Of a stretch of DNA of 64,000 nucleotides, positions 41,297-52,184 are shown piece after piece. Source of the DNA: Crossiella equi (GTDB lineage Bacteria; Actinomycetota; Actinomycetes; Mycobacteriales; Pseudonocardiaceae); assembly GCF_017876755.1 (NCBI RefSeq), contig NZ_JAGIOO010000001.1, positions 8,355,786-8,419,785 on the forward strand, given 5' to 3'. The notes below the pieces were generated by a model. That model had not been told where the DNA came from, made no database searches, and saw nothing but the letters and a program-made list of their open reading frames with translations. The translations under genes and the position numbers were made by a program. Positions within the stretch are counted from its first letter, which is position 1. Every line of letters starts with the position of its first letter.

Positions 41297-41722
41297 ATGA
41301 CGACGAAGTCGGGCGTGTTCGACCACGCCCTGCAGACAGCGAACACCTGGGTGCGGGACGTGGCGGAGGCCTTCCCGACCAGCGACCGCCGATTCGCGTA
41401 CCGGGTGCTGCGCGCGTGGCTGCACGCGCTGCGGGACCGGCTGACAGTGGAGCTGGGCGCACACTTCGCCGCACAGCTTCCCGAGCTCGTGCGAGGGATC
41501 TACTACGACGGCTGGAATCCGGTCCGGGTGCCGGAGAAGAGCGGCGCCGGGGAGTACGCCAACCGGTTCGCGCGTGAGGCCGACATCTCCGACCGGGACG
41601 TGCCCACGGCGATGGCGGCGGTCGAGGCGGCGCTGCGCCGCCACCTCTCGGCCGGTTTGCTGGACAAGGTCTTCGACCAGCTGCCACCGGACATCCGGCG
41701 GCTGCTCAGGGCGGATCCGTGA
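41297..41722 (+). CDS. DUF2267 protein
   Basis: 141-aa helical protein, start MTTKSGVFDHALQTANTWV. The segments RRFAYRVLRAWLHALRDRL, LGAHFAAQLPELVRGIYYDG and DKVFDQLPPDIRRLL are the repeated helical pattern of DUF2267. The biochemical role is unknown; members are widespread in actinomycetes in stress-related gene groups. It opens the dormancy-type block, with a DosR-like box 58 bp upstream, and its stop overlaps the next gene (GTGA). Confidence 0.85.
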   Translation: MTTKSGVFDHALQTANTWVRDVAEAFPTSDRRFAYRVLRAWLHALRDRLTVELGAHFAAQLPELVRGIYYDGWNPVRVPEKSGAGEYANRFAREADISDRDVPTAMAAVEAALRRHLSAGLLDKVFDQLPPDIRRLLRADP

Positions 41723-42081
41723 CCGGGCAGCCGCGGCGGATCGCCAGGTCGGCGCTGGAGGCACTGGGCTCCCACCGCTCGGCTGCCCGGCGGTTGAGCG
41801 TGCGCTGTCGCCGCGGCCACCGAGTGGCCACCGTGTACACGACGCCCGCCGGTCCGGTGTACGTGTCGGTGACCGGACCGCACGCGCACGGGGCCAGGGA
41901 TTTCGTGGACACCGCCCACCACGCCGCCTCAGCCGGCAGAGAGCTGGTGGACCTGCTGGAGCGCGAGGCGCTGGTGGACGACGCGCTGCCCGCCTCCTGC
42001 GAGTGCGGGCCGCACGTGCTGTCCCGGAAGGTCCTGCTCCAGGCGCTCGCCGAGGGCAGCCGCAGGATCCTGGTCGGCTGA
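41719..42081 (+). CDS. small Cys/His-containing hypothetical protein
   Basis: 120-aa protein, GTG start overlapping the DUF2267 stop. C-x-x-GH (VRCRRGHRVATVY, about 28-40) and C-x-C (ASCECGPHVLS, about 92-102) could together bind one zinc, as in a small ribbon. The middle is basic to neutral with no membrane segment. Its coupling to DUF2267 suggests they work together; no function is known to me. Confidence 0.7.
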   Translation: MTGQPRRIARSALEALGSHRSAARRLSVRCRRGHRVATVYTTPAGPVYVSVTGPHAHGARDFVDTAHHAASAGRELVDLLEREALVDDALPASCECGPHVLSRKVLLQALAEGSRRILVG

Positions 42082-42153
42082 CCGGGTTCCACCGGACACC
42101 GGTGCGAGGCGAGGCGCTCCGCGCGGGCCAGGGGCCGCCGTGCCCGCCGACCG

Positions 42154-42167
42154 GTGACCTCAGTCCC
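42154..42167. promoter_or_regulatory. weaker DosR-like box before HPF gene
   Basis: GTGACCTCAGTCCC keeps the outer GTGAC/GTCCC arms of the GGGAC-N4-GTCCC pattern with one arm mismatch and a different centre. It lies 47 bp before the HPF start. Support comes mainly from the better sites in the same block. Confidence 0.4.
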
Positions 42168-42214
42168 TGACCGGTGTCCCGTTGGCCTGGCAGCGTCCTG
42201 GGTGAGGAGGGGTG

Positions 42215-42946
42215 ATGAGCGGAGACAGGAAGGTGGACGGTCCCGAGGTGCGGGTGTCCGGACACGGGGCATTCCCGGAGGGCACGGTCGACTACGCGCG
42301 GGAGAAGGTGACCGCGGTCTTCCGGTTCGCGCACGAACCGGTGCTGCTCGCGTGGGTCCGGCTGACCAAGCACGCGGACCCGGCGGTGAGAAGACCCGTT
42401 GTGGTGCAGGCGACCCTCGACGTCAACGGCCGACTGGTCCGGGCCGTGGCAGAGGGACGCGGCGCCCCGGAGGCGATCGACCTCGTCCAGGCCCGGCTGC
42501 GGCACCTGCTGGAGCGGGCCGCCCGGCACTGGGCGGCCGGACAGGGCGCGCGCCCCCCGGGTGAGCCGCACGAGTGGCGCCACGGCACACCGCGCGGGCA
42601 CCGGCCGCGCTGGTTCCCGCGTCCGGTCGAGGAGCGCGAGATCGTGCGGCACAAGTCGTTCACCCCGGCGCGGACCAGCCTGGACGAGGCCGCTTTCGAG
42701 ATGGACCGGATGGGCTACGACTTCCACCTGTTCACCGAGGAGAGCAGCGGCCGGGACAGCGTGCTCTACCGGGCGGGCCGGACCGGCTACCGCCCCGCCC
42801 CGCTGCTGACCGTGGCCGAGGCGGTGCGGCGGCTGGAGGACACCGGGCTGCCGTTCGTGTTCTACCTCGACGCCGAGCACGCCAGGGCGCACCTGGTCTA
42901 CCACCGGTACGACGGTCACTACGGGCTGCTCTCGCCCCCGGACTGA
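42215..42946 (+). CDS. hpf: long ribosome hibernation promoting factor (RafS-like)
   Basis: 243-aa protein. Residues about 10-105 form the S30AE ribosome-binding domain ([36 protein letters not shown]). Residues about 145-195 ([35 protein letters not shown]) are the S30AE C-terminal dimerisation domain, and a second, similar segment follows (about 197-240). This two-tail form matches RafS of mycobacteria, a DosR-controlled factor that stabilises idle ribosomes in hypoxia. ATG at 42215 is preferred, with GAGGAGG 4 nt upstream; GTG at 42212 is possible. A weak DosR-like box precedes it. Confidence 0.88.
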   Translation: MSGDRKVDGPEVRVSGHGAFPEGTVDYAREKVTAVFRFAHEPVLLAWVRLTKHADPAVRRPVVVQATLDVNGRLVRAVAEGRGAPEAIDLVQARLRHLLERAARHWAAGQGARPPGEPHEWRHGTPRGHRPRWFPRPVEEREIVRHKSFTPARTSLDEAAFEMDRMGYDFHLFTEESSGRDSVLYRAGRTGYRPAPLLTVAEAVRRLEDTGLPFVFYLDAEHARAHLVYHRYDGHYGLLSPPD

Positions 42947-42965
42947 GCAGCCGGAGCCGGCGGGA

Positions 42966-42979
42966 GAGACGAAGGTCCC
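42966..42979. promoter_or_regulatory. DosR/DevR-like box before the ligase-PDH operon
   Basis: GAGACGAAGGTCCC is one arm mismatch away from the palindrome GGGAC-N4-GTCCC. It lies 58 bp before the ATG at 43038. Its place directly before a GTG at 42981 speaks against that GTG as the true start, since transcription should begin downstream of the box. Confidence 0.55.
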
Positions 42980-43037
42980 GGTGTGGTTCGTGCCAAGGAC
43001 CGTGTCCGGGCCGACAGGGGACAGCCAAGCTGGGCAC

Positions 43038-44779
<1,742 letters not shown>

Positions 44780-44783
<4 letters not shown>

Positions 44784-45733
44784 CCGAGAATCTGGACCTG
44801 CTGCGCACGATGATCCGCATCCGGCGGTTCGAGGACCGCTGCGCGGAGCTCTACAGTGCCGCGAAGATCCGCGGCTTCCTGCACCTCTACGTCGGCGAGG
44901 AGGCCGTGGCGGCCGGTGTGCTCGCCGAGCTCGCCCCGGAGGACTCGCTCGTGTCGACCTATCGCGACCACGGGCACGCGCTGGCCCGAGGCGTGCCGAT
45001 GGAAGCGGTGATGGCCGAGATGTACGGCAAGGTCACCGGGTGCAGCCGCGGCCGTGGCGGCTCGATGCACCTCTTCGACGCGCGGCGCCGGTTCTACGGT
45101 GGCAACGCGATCGTCGGCGGCGGGCTGCCGCTGGCGGCCGGACTGGCCCTGGCCCACGTGCTCAAGGGCGAGTCGCGGGTGGTCGCGTGCTTCTTCGGTG
45201 AGGGCGCGTTCGCCGAGGGGGAGTTCCACGAGAGCGTGAACCTGGCCGCGCTGTGGCGGCTGCCGGTGCTGTTCTGCTGCGAGAACAACCGCTACGCGAT
45301 GGGCACCGCCGTGGCCAAGGAGCACGCGGCCCCGGAACTGGCCTTGCGTGCCGCTTCCTACGGCGTGGCGTCCTGGCCCGTGGACGGGATGGACGTGCTC
45401 GCGGTGCGGGAATCCGCGCGGCGCGCGGCCGAGTCGATCCGGGCCGGTGGCGGCCCGTGCTTCCTGGAGCTGCGCACCTACCGGTTCCGCGCGCACTCGA
45501 TGTATGACCCCGAGCGTTACCGGGACAAGGCGGAGATCGCGAGCTGGCGCGAGCACGACCCGATCGACCGGTTGGTCGCGGCGATGCGGCCCGGGCTCGC
45601 CGACGAGGACCTGCGCGCGCTGGAGGCAGAGGTCGACGCCGAGATCGACCGGGCGGTGGCCGCGGCCGAGACCGCGGCCGAGGAGCCGGTCGCCGACCTC
45701 ACCCGGTTCGTCACCTCGGAGGGGCCGTCGTGA
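44780..45733 (+). CDS. pdhA: pyruvate dehydrogenase-type E1 component, alpha subunit
   Basis: 317-aa thiamine diphosphate enzyme subunit. [21 protein letters not shown], split as GEG and N with about 28 residues between (FGEGAFAE ... CENNRYAMG), is the ThDP/Mg site; the start [14 protein letters not shown] and [13 protein letters not shown] are usual for the E1 alpha family of 2-oxo acid dehydrogenases. [14 protein letters not shown] is the phosphorylation-loop region. With E1 beta it decarboxylates pyruvate or another 2-oxo acid. It is translationally coupled to the ligase gene before it and to E1 beta after it. Confidence 0.92.
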
Positions 45734-46707
45734 AGACCACGTACCGGGAGGCGCTCCGGGAGGCGATGCGCGAGGCGATGCGTCGGGACGACCGGGTGTT
45801 CCTGATGGGCGAGGACGTGGGCAGCTACGGCGGCTGCTACGCGGTGAGCCTGGGCCTGCTGGAGGAGTTCGGTCCGGAACGCGTCCGCGACACCCCGCTG
45901 TCGGAGTCGGCCTTCGTCGGCGCGGGCATCGGCTCCGCGCTGAACGGCATGCGGCCGATCGTGGAGATCATGACGGTGAACTTCAGCCTGCTCGCCCTGG
46001 ACCAGATCCTCAACAGCGCCGCCACCCTGCTGCACATGTCCGGCGGCCAGTTCCCGGTGCCGCTGGTGATCAGGATGACCACGGGCGCGGGCCGCCAGCT
46101 CGCCGCGCAGCACTCGCACAGCCTGGAGGGCTGGTACGCGCACATACCCGGGTTGCGGGTACTGGCACCCGCGACGCTGGCGGACGCGCGCGGCATGCTG
46201 TGGCCCGCCCTGTGCGACCCCGACCCGGTGCTGGTGTTCGAGCACAACGGGCTGTACAACGCCTCCGGTGAGCTGGCCGACGACGCGGGCCCGGTCGACA
46301 TCTCCCGCGCCGCGGTCCGGCGGCCGGGCACGGACGTCACACTGGTGACCCACGGTGGCAGCCTCGCCAAGGTACTGGCGGCCGCCACCGACCTGGCCGC
46401 GGACGGCATCGCCGCCGAGGTGGTGGACCTGCGCGTGCTGCGGCCACTGGACATGGCGACCGTCCTGGAGTCCGTGCGGCGCACCCACCGCGCGGTGGTC
46501 GTGGACGAGGGCTGGCGCAGTGTCGGGCTGTCGGCCGAGATCAGCGCGCGCATCGCCGAGGAGGCCTTCTACGACCTGGACGCTCCGGTGGCGCGGGTCT
46601 GCACCGCCGAGGTGCCGATCCCCTACGCCGGGCACCTGGAGGAGGCGGCCCTGCCGCAGTCCGGGCCGATCGCCGCGGCGGCCCGTCAGGCGGTGCGCGG
46701 TGGCTGA
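45730..46707 (+). CDS. pdhB: pyruvate dehydrogenase-type E1 component, beta subunit
   Basis: 325-aa transketolase-like subunit. The motifs [40 protein letters not shown] and [16 protein letters not shown] are those of PDH/acetoin dehydrogenase E1 beta; the transketolase C-terminal domain starts near residue 190. Together with E1 alpha it forms the alpha2beta2 enzyme. It starts within GTGA of the E1 alpha stop and its stop overlaps the E2 start by 8 nt, so equal production is likely. The house-keeping actinobacterial PDH normally uses the single-chain AceE, so this is an alternative complex. Confidence 0.92.
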   Translation: MKTTYREALREAMREAMRRDDRVFLMGEDVGSYGGCYAVSLGLLEEFGPERVRDTPLSESAFVGAGIGSALNGMRPIVEIMTVNFSLLALDQILNSAATLLHMSGGQFPVPLVIRMTTGAGRQLAAQHSHSLEGWYAHIPGLRVLAPATLADARGMLWPALCDPDPVLVFEHNGLYNASGELADDAGPVDISRAAVRRPGTDVTLVTHGGSLAKVLAAATDLAADGIAAEVVDLRVLRPLDMATVLESVRRTHRAVVVDEGWRSVGLSAEISARIAEEAFYDLDAPVARVCTAEVPIPYAGHLEEAALPQSGPIAAAARQAVRGG

Positions 46708-48136
46708 GTTCCGCATGCCCGCCCTCGGTGCGGACATGGACGAGGGCACGGTGGTCGAGTGGCTGGTGCGGCCGGGCGATGTCGTGCGCCGAGGGGACGT
46801 CGTGGCGGTCGTGGACACCGCGAAGGCCGCGGTGGAGGTCGAGTGCTTCGACAGCGGCGTGCTCGAGGACATCCTGGTGCAGCCGGGGCGGACCGTACCG
46901 GTCGGGACACCGCTGGCCACGATCGCGGACCGCGCCGGAACCGCTCCGCCGCCCGTGCCAGCTCCGCCGCCCGTGCCAGCTCCGCCGCCCGTGCCAGCTC
47001 CGCCGCCCGTGCCAGCTCCGCCGCCCGTGCCAGCTCCGCCGCCCGTGCCAGCTCCGCCGCCCGTGCCAGCTCCGCCGCCCGTGCCAGCTCCGCCGTCCGC
47101 GCCACCGGTGCCACCTCCGCCGCCCCCGGCGACAGGGTCGCCTCCGCCGCCCGGCACACCACGCCCGCCGCTCGCGGGACCGCTGGTGCGCCGGCTCGCC
47201 GCGGAACTGGGCGTGGACCTCACCACCGTCACCGGCACCGGCAAGGGCGCGGCGATCACCAAGGCCGACGTGCGCCGCGCCACCGAACGGACGGGGACCG
47301 CGCCACCGAGGAGCACGCCGTACGCCCGGCGGCTGGCACGCGAGCTGGGCGTCGACCTCACCGCGCTGACCGGGTCCGGCCGGGACGGCGTCGTGCGCGC
47401 GGCCGACGTCCGGGCGCACGTACCGGCAGCCGCCCCCACGACCCCGCGGCCGGCCCCGCCGTCGGCACCGGCCGCCGACCGCGCCACAGCGGCCCGCCAG
47501 GCCGTCGCCCGGCTGATGGCCCGGTCGAAACGGGAGATCCCGCACTACTACCTGAGCGCCACCGTCGACATGACCACCGCGCTGGCCCGGCTGGCCGAGC
47601 TCAACCGCGACCTGCCGGTGGAGCGCCGGGTGCTGCCGGTGGCACCGCTGCTGAGCGCGTGCGCGCGTGCGGCGGCGGAGGTGCCCCAGCTCAACGGCTT
47701 CTGGACCGAGGACCGGTTCGAGCCGGGGCAGGGCGTGCACCTCGGGCTGGCCGTGTCGCTGCGGGGCGGCGGCCTGGTCACCCCGGTGCTCGCGGACGCG
47801 GCCGAGCTGGACCTGGTCGAGCTGATGGAGCGGGTGCGCGACCTGGTCACCCGCGCACGCGGCGGTCGGCTGCGCGGCAGCGAGCTGACCGGCGCCACGA
47901 CGACGGTCACCAATCTCGGCGACCGGGGCGTGGAGTCCGTGCTCGGCGTGATCTACCCGCCGCAGGTCGCGCTGGTCGGCATCGGCAAGGTCCTGGAACG
48001 TCCCTGGGCGGTCGGCGGCCTGCTCGGGGTGCGCCCGCTGGTCACGCTCACGCTGTCGGCCGACCACCGCGCGAGTGACGGCCACACGGGCGCCCGCTTC
48101 CTGGAGATCGTGGAGAAGCTGCTGAGCACGGCCTGA
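46700..48136 (+). CDS. pdhC: dihydrolipoamide acyltransferase (E2) with two peripheral-subunit-binding domains
   Basis: 478-aa E2. One lipoyl domain (1-78, lipoyl Lys K42 in DTAKAAV) is followed by a Pro/Ala linker with eight identical APPPVP units, then two tandem E3-binding domains: [15 protein letters not shown]...ITKADVRRA and [15 protein letters not shown]...VRAADVRAH (about 156-240). The catalytic domain (about 265-478) has [10 protein letters not shown] and the active-site H456-R-A-S-D-G. E2 proteins usually have a single peripheral-subunit-binding domain. It passes acetyl from E1 to CoA. No E3 (dihydrolipoyl dehydrogenase) is in the operon, so it must borrow one. Confidence 0.9.
   Translation: MAEFRMPALGADMDEGTVVEWLVRPGDVVRRGDVVAVVDTAKAAVEVECFDSGVLEDILVQPGRTVPVGTPLATIADRAGTAPPPVPAPPPVPAPPPVPAPPPVPAPPPVPAPPPVPAPPPVPAPPPVPAPPSAPPVPPPPPPATGSPPPPGTPRPPLAGPLVRRLAAELGVDLTTVTGTGKGAAITKADVRRATERTGTAPPRSTPYARRLARELGVDLTALTGSGRDGVVRAADVRAHVPAAAPTTPRPAPPSAPAADRATAARQAVARLMARSKREIPHYYLSATVDMTTALARLAELNRDLPVERRVLPVAPLLSACARAAAEVPQLNGFWTEDRFEPGQGVHLGLAVSLRGGGLVTPVLADAAELDLVELMERVRDLVTRARGGRLRGSELTGATTTVTNLGDRGVESVLGVIYPPQVALVGIGKVLERPWAVGGLLGVRPLVTLTLSADHRASDGHTGARFLEIVEKLLSTA
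46943..47086 (+). repeat. 18-bp tandem repeat, 8 copies, inside E2 linker
   Basis: The unit GCTCCGCCGCCCGTGCCA repeats eight times without change, encoding (APPPVP)8. Identity at the DNA level, including third positions, points to recent expansion or gene conversion, and the linker length should vary between strains. Confidence 0.95.
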
Positions 48137-48146
48137 TGGAGGAGCC

Positions 48147-48398
48147 ATGACACCGGATGAGGCACGCGAGATCGTGCGCAGGGCGCTGCTGACCGTCGCC
48201 CCCGAGGCCGACCTCGACGCGCTGGCCCCCGAGGCGGACCTGCGTGAGGAGCTGGACCTGGACTCGATGGACTTCCAGGCGTACGCCGCCGAGCTGGGCA
48301 GGCAGAGCGGGCGGCCGGTCTCCGAGGACGACCAGCGGCGGCTCGCCACGTTCTCCGGGAGTGTGGAGTTCCTGACCCGAGGGCGGTCGCGGCGCTGA
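48147..48398 (+). CDS. acyl carrier protein
   Basis: 83-aa acidic ACP. The phosphopantetheine attachment site is S40 in ELDLDSMDFQAY; helices before and after fit the four-helix fold. It starts 10 bp after the E2 stop with a GGAGG just before (GATGGAGGAGCC), and so belongs to the same operon. An ACP in a PDH operon is unusual; it may serve octanoyl/lipoyl supply for E2 or accept acyl groups made by the ligase or E2. It ends the + strand operon. Confidence 0.88.
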   Translation: MTPDEAREIVRRALLTVAPEADLDALAPEADLREELDLDSMDFQAYAAELGRQSGRPVSEDDQRRLATFSGSVEFLTRGRSRR

Positions 48399-48402
48399 GC
48401 GC

Positions 48403-48445
48403 GCCACCGGGGCGGGCACTCGGTCGGCTGGGCACCACCGGTGGC
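48403..48445. terminator. hairpin between converging PDH and V-ATPase operons
   Basis: GCCACCGG (48403-48410) pairs with CCGGTGGC (48438-48445) over a 27-nt loop in the 68-bp gap between the two stops. It can serve both directions. No U tract. Confidence 0.5.
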
Positions 48446-48466
48446 CACGCGGCGGGGCCGGGCCCG

Positions 48467-49084
48467 TCACCGGGATGTCCCCGCACCGCCCCTGGCCCGC
48501 CCGCGGGCCAGGCCCTCTGCCCGCTCCTGTTCCTCCAGCGCGAGTTCCAGCCTCGCCGCCGCGGCGCGCAGCTCGGGGATACAGTGCCGGTCCAGCGCCC
48601 GGACCCGCTGCCTGGTCGTGCCGACCTCTCGCCGCACCAGCCGCAGCGCCTCGGCGGCGACCGCGTGCCGCACCGCCGCCTCCAGCGCCTCCCGGCAGGC
48701 GAGCTCGGCCCGCACGAGTGCGCCGCCGCCCGCCACGGCGGCACCGGCGGGACGGTGTGGCGGTGTGACGGTGCCCGCCGCGGGACAGCGCACGCCCAAC
48801 AGGTCCGCCCAGGTGATGGTCACCTCGGCGAGGTCGCCGGTGGTCGCGAGCCGGACCGCCCGCTGCCCGCCCGCGAGCGCCGAGCGCAGCAGCCAGAGGT
48901 CGGCCTCGGCCGAGGCCTCCCGCCAGCGTTCCGCGGTGTGCCGGGCCCGCCTGCCCAGCCGGTGCTCCTCCTGCCGCAGGGTGCGCAGCTTCCGCTCCAG
49001 CACCGTCGTGGCGCGCACGGCCGTCGCCAGCCTGCGCCGCAGCCACAGCCGTCCGGCTCTGCCCGGCGGGACGCGGACCGTCAT
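48467..49084 (-). CDS. atpD: V/A-type ATPase subunit D
   Basis: 205-aa central-stalk subunit. PPGRAGRLWLRRRLATAVR near the N-terminus and LRRQ-like TTRQRVRALDRHCIPELRAA near the C-terminus are the two long helices that form the rotating coiled coil of subunit D; the family usually has 200-220 aa. It is the last gene of the operon and overlaps subunit B by ATGA. It couples ATP turnover in A3B3 to rotation of the membrane ring. Confidence 0.88.
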   Translation of the reverse strand: MTVRVPPGRAGRLWLRRRLATAVRATTVLERKLRTLRQEEHRLGRRARHTAERWREASAEADLWLLRSALAGGQRAVRLATTGDLAEVTITWADLLGVRCPAAGTVTPPHRPAGAAVAGGGALVRAELACREALEAAVRHAVAAEALRLVRREVGTTRQRVRALDRHCIPELRAAAARLELALEEQERAEGLARGRARGGAGTSR

Positions 49085-50463
49085 CCGGGCTCACCTCCGC
49101 GGGCGGCCAGCAACGCGGCGGGCAGCAGCGACAGCTCACGGTGCGGCAGATGCGAGAGCACACGCCAGGCCCGGTCGAGCGTGTCCTCGATCGAGCGGGC
49201 CTCCTCGCGCCGCTGGGCGGCCAGCTCGGTGCGGAAGGCGTCCGCCAGCTCCAGGTAGCGCCGGTCGGCGGGCCCGAGGGCGTCGGGACCGACGAGGTCG
49301 GCCAGCTCACGGACCTGCCTGGCCCGGGCCAGCGCGGCCAGCAACTGCGCGGCCACGTCGAGGTGGTCCTCCCGCGTCCGGCCCGGGCCCGCGCCGTGCC
49401 GCATGAGACGCGACAGCGAGGACAGCGGTTCGACCGGTGGGTAGCCCCCGGCGGCCTGGGCCGCGGCCGAGAGCACGATCTGGCCCTCGGTGATGTAGCC
49501 GGTCAGGTCGGGCACGGGGTGGGTCAGGTCGCCCGCGGGCATGGTCAGCACGGGGAGGACCGTCACCGAACCGGGCAGGCCCCGGATCCGGCCGCAGCGT
49601 TCGTACAGCGAGGCCAGGTCGCTGTAGAGATACCCCGGGTACCCGCGCCGCGCGGGGATCTCCTCGCGCGCGGCCGAGACCTCGCGCAGGGCCTCCGCGT
49701 AGTTGGTCATGTCCGTCAGCACCACGAGCACGTGCCTGCCCCCGGTGAACGCGAGGTGCTCGGCGACGGTGAGGGCCACCCGCGGGGTGACGATCCGCTC
49801 GATCGCGGGCTCGTCGGCGGTGTTGAGCAGCAGGACCAGCTCGCCGGCGGCGGACCGCTCGTCGAGCGCCTCGCGCACCAGTGCCACCTCGGCGCGGGTC
49901 AGGCCCATCCCGGCGAACACCACCGAGAACGGTTCGCCGCCCGTGCCGGCCTGCGCCGCGATCTGTGTGGCCAGGTCGAGGTGCGGCAGGCCGGGCTCGG
50001 CGAAGACCGGCAGCTTCTGCCCGCGCACGAGCGTGGTGAGTGCGTCGACGACCGAGACGCCGGTGTGCACCGGCTCGGCGGGCGGCGCGCGCCGGACCGG
50101 GTTGATCGGGTTGCCGGAGACCGCCGCGCGGACGGCACCGAAGACGGGCGGGCCACCGTCGACCGGCTCGCCGCGCCCGTTGCACACCCGGCCCAGCCAG
50201 CCCGGGCCGACCGGGATGTGCAGTGGCTCACCGCTGAACTCGACGCCGGTGCGGCCCGCCGCCATCCCGCCGGTTCCCTCGAAGACCTCCACCACGGCGA
50301 GATCGCGGTCGACCTCCAGCACCTGACCATGCCGCCACGCCCCACCGGGGAGCCGGATGCGCGCGCACTCGTCCCAGCCGACCCCGGAAAGCCGGTCCAG
50401 CACCAGCAACGGGCCGCGCAGCTGCCGCACCGAGGTGAACTCCCTGCGGATCCCGGTGGTCAC
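49081..50463 (-). CDS. atpB: V/A-type ATPase subunit B (regulatory nucleotide-binding)
   Basis: 460-aa non-catalytic head subunit. The start TGIRREFTSVRQLRGPLLVL, the PVHTGVSVVDALTTLVRGQK segment and LPVFAEPGLPHLDLATQIA (in place of a Walker A loop) are standard for V-type B; the region VLVVLTDMTNYAEALREVS and PARRGYPGYLYSDLASLYER is fully conserved. The lack of a P-loop distinguishes it from subunit A. GTG at 50463 overlaps the A stop (GTGA). With A it forms the A3B3 hexamer in the cytoplasm. Confidence 0.93.
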   Translation of the reverse strand: MTTGIRREFTSVRQLRGPLLVLDRLSGVGWDECARIRLPGGAWRHGQVLEVDRDLAVVEVFEGTGGMAAGRTGVEFSGEPLHIPVGPGWLGRVCNGRGEPVDGGPPVFGAVRAAVSGNPINPVRRAPPAEPVHTGVSVVDALTTLVRGQKLPVFAEPGLPHLDLATQIAAQAGTGGEPFSVVFAGMGLTRAEVALVREALDERSAAGELVLLLNTADEPAIERIVTPRVALTVAEHLAFTGGRHVLVVLTDMTNYAEALREVSAAREEIPARRGYPGYLYSDLASLYERCGRIRGLPGSVTVLPVLTMPAGDLTHPVPDLTGYITEGQIVLSAAAQAAGGYPPVEPLSSLSRLMRHGAGPGRTREDHLDVAAQLLAALARARQVRELADLVGPDALGPADRRYLELADAFRTELAAQRREEARSIEDTLDRAWRVLSHLPHRELSLLPAALLAARGGEPG

Positions 50464-52184
50464 GGAGCCGCTTCCGCCAGCCGGGCCAGCACGGCGTCCC
50501 GGGCGCCGTGCACGCCCGGCGCGTCGTGCGGACCGGTCTCCTCCGCGGCCCGCAGCAGCGGGGAGAAGTCGATGTCCTCGACCGCGGCGGCGGAGGCACC
50601 CGCGGCCACGGCCGCCTGCGCGGCGTCGGTCACGGCCAGCACGGCGTCGGCCAGCGCGGCCGTCTTCGGTGCGGCGCAGGAGCCGTCCCGGGCCGACAGC
50701 GCGCTCTGCCGCAGGACGGCCTCGCGCAGCAGGCGCGCACCGAGCAACGCCACGCGTTCGCGTCCGGGCAGCGCGGTGGTGCCGACCAGCTCGGCCAGCG
50801 CGACCAGCCGGTCCGCCTCGGCCAGCAGTCCGGCCACCCGGTCCCGCCGCCACTGCCACCGCGGATCACCCGACCGGGCGTGCCAGGCGCCGATCGCGTC
50901 GCCGTCCCGGGAGAACGAGCCCGACCACGACACCGCGGGGTAGTGGCGGGCGTAGGCCAGTTCGTGGTCCAGCGACCAGCGGCAGCGCACGAACCGCTCG
51001 GTGTGGGCGGTGACCGGCTCGGTCAGGTCACCGCCGGGAGGCGATACGGCGCCGATGACGGTCACCGAGCCGGGCCACCCGCCGAGTGTCCGCACCGAGC
51101 CGGCCCGCTCGTAGAAGGCCGCCAGCGCGGAGGCGAGCTCCGCCGGGTACCCCTCCTCCGCCGGCATCGCACCGGTGCGGGAACCGAACTCGCGCAGCGC
51201 CTCGGCCCACCGCGACGTGGAATCGGCGATCAGCACCACGTGGTGGCCCATGTCGCGGAAGTACTCGGCGACCGTCATCCCGGTGTGGACGCACGCCTCC
51301 CGGGCCATCATCGGCATGTTCGAGGTGTTGGCGATGACCACCATGCGGTCGGCGAGGGTGCCGCCGGAACGCGGGTCGGCCAGTTCGAGCAGCTCCGTGA
51401 CGACCTCGGCCAGCTCGTTGCCCCGCTCACCGCAGCCGACGTAGACGATGACGTCGGCCGCGCACCACTTGGCCAGCTGCCGCAGCAGCACGGTCTTGCC
51501 GGTCCCGAAACCACCGGGCACGGCGGCCGAGCCACCCCGTGCCACCGGGAACAGCAGGTCCAGCACGCGCTGCCCGGTGTGCAGGGGCTCCACCTCGTCC
51601 CGCCGGGCGCGGCAGGGCCGGGGCGTGCGCACCGGCCAGTGCTCGACCAGGCGTACCGGGGTGCCCGCCACCCGGGCCACCACGGTGTCCTCCGGGTATG
51701 TTCCGGGGGCCGCGACGAACTCGACCCGGCCGGACACGGCGGGCGGCGCGAGCAGCCGGTGCTCGACCGCCCCGGCCCCGGGCACCACGCCGAGCAGCCC
51801 GCCCTCGTCGACCTGGTCCCCCTCGGCGGCACACGGCCGGAACTCCCAGGACGCGCGCGCGGGTGCGCGCACGCCGCCGGGGCCCAGGAACACGGGCGCG
51901 CCGGACAGCGGTCGCAGCAGCCCGTCGAAGACCTGCCCCAGCAGGCCGGGCCCCAGCCGGGCCGACAGCGGCCTGTCCCAGGCGAGCACCGGATCGCCCG
52001 GAGTGAGGCCCCCGGTGTACTCATAGGCCTGCACGGTCGCCACGCGATCCCTGATCGCCACGACCTCACCGGGAATCCGCGAGTGCCCGAGCGCGACCGT
52101 GTCGTGCATGGCGAGGTCCGTCCCGGTGTCCAGCTCCACCAGCGGGCCGGACACCCGGCGCACCCGGGCGTGCCGACCGGTCAC
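50460..52184 (-). CDS. atpA: V/A-type ATPase subunit A (catalytic)
   Basis: About 574-aa catalytic subunit. The Walker A loop GGFGTGKTVLLRQLAKW (near residue 232), YVGCGERGNELAEV, the NTSNMPMMAREA segment and ADSTSRWAEALREF are the V/A-type hallmarks; an inserted 'bulge' domain (about 110-200) separates it from F-type beta. The catalytic Lys and Glu are in place, so it should hydrolyse or make ATP. Start: GTG at 52184 makes a GTGA overlap with subunit E, like the other junctions; GTG at 52193 is an alternative. Confidence 0.94.
   Translation of the reverse strand: MTGRHARVRRVSGPLVELDTGTDLAMHDTVALGHSRIPGEVVAIRDRVATVQAYEYTGGLTPGDPVLAWDRPLSARLGPGLLGQVFDGLLRPLSGAPVFLGPGGVRAPARASWEFRPCAAEGDQVDEGGLLGVVPGAGAVEHRLLAPPAVSGRVEFVAAPGTYPEDTVVARVAGTPVRLVEHWPVRTPRPCRARRDEVEPLHTGQRVLDLLFPVARGGSAAVPGGFGTGKTVLLRQLAKWCAADVIVYVGCGERGNELAEVVTELLELADPRSGGTLADRMVVIANTSNMPMMAREACVHTGMTVAEYFRDMGHHVVLIADSTSRWAEALREFGSRTGAMPAEEGYPAELASALAAFYERAGSVRTLGGWPGSVTVIGAVSPPGGDLTEPVTAHTERFVRCRWSLDHELAYARHYPAVSWSGSFSRDGDAIGAWHARSGDPRWQWRRDRVAGLLAEADRLVALAELVGTTALPGRERVALLGARLLREAVLRQSALSARDGSCAAPKTAALADAVLAVTDAAQAAVAAGASAAAVEDIDFSPLLRAAEETGPHDAPGVHGARDAVLARLAEAAP

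Noticed and set aside
42981-43037. GTG at 42981 as start of the acyl-CoA ligase
   Set aside because: It directly follows the DosR-like box and would add 19 residues not found in the AcsA family; the ATG at 43038 starts at the normal position.
46686-47162. Ala/Glu/Arg-rich frame opposite the E2 linker
   Set aside because: Antisense of the 18-bp repeat; a by-product of the repeat, not a gene.
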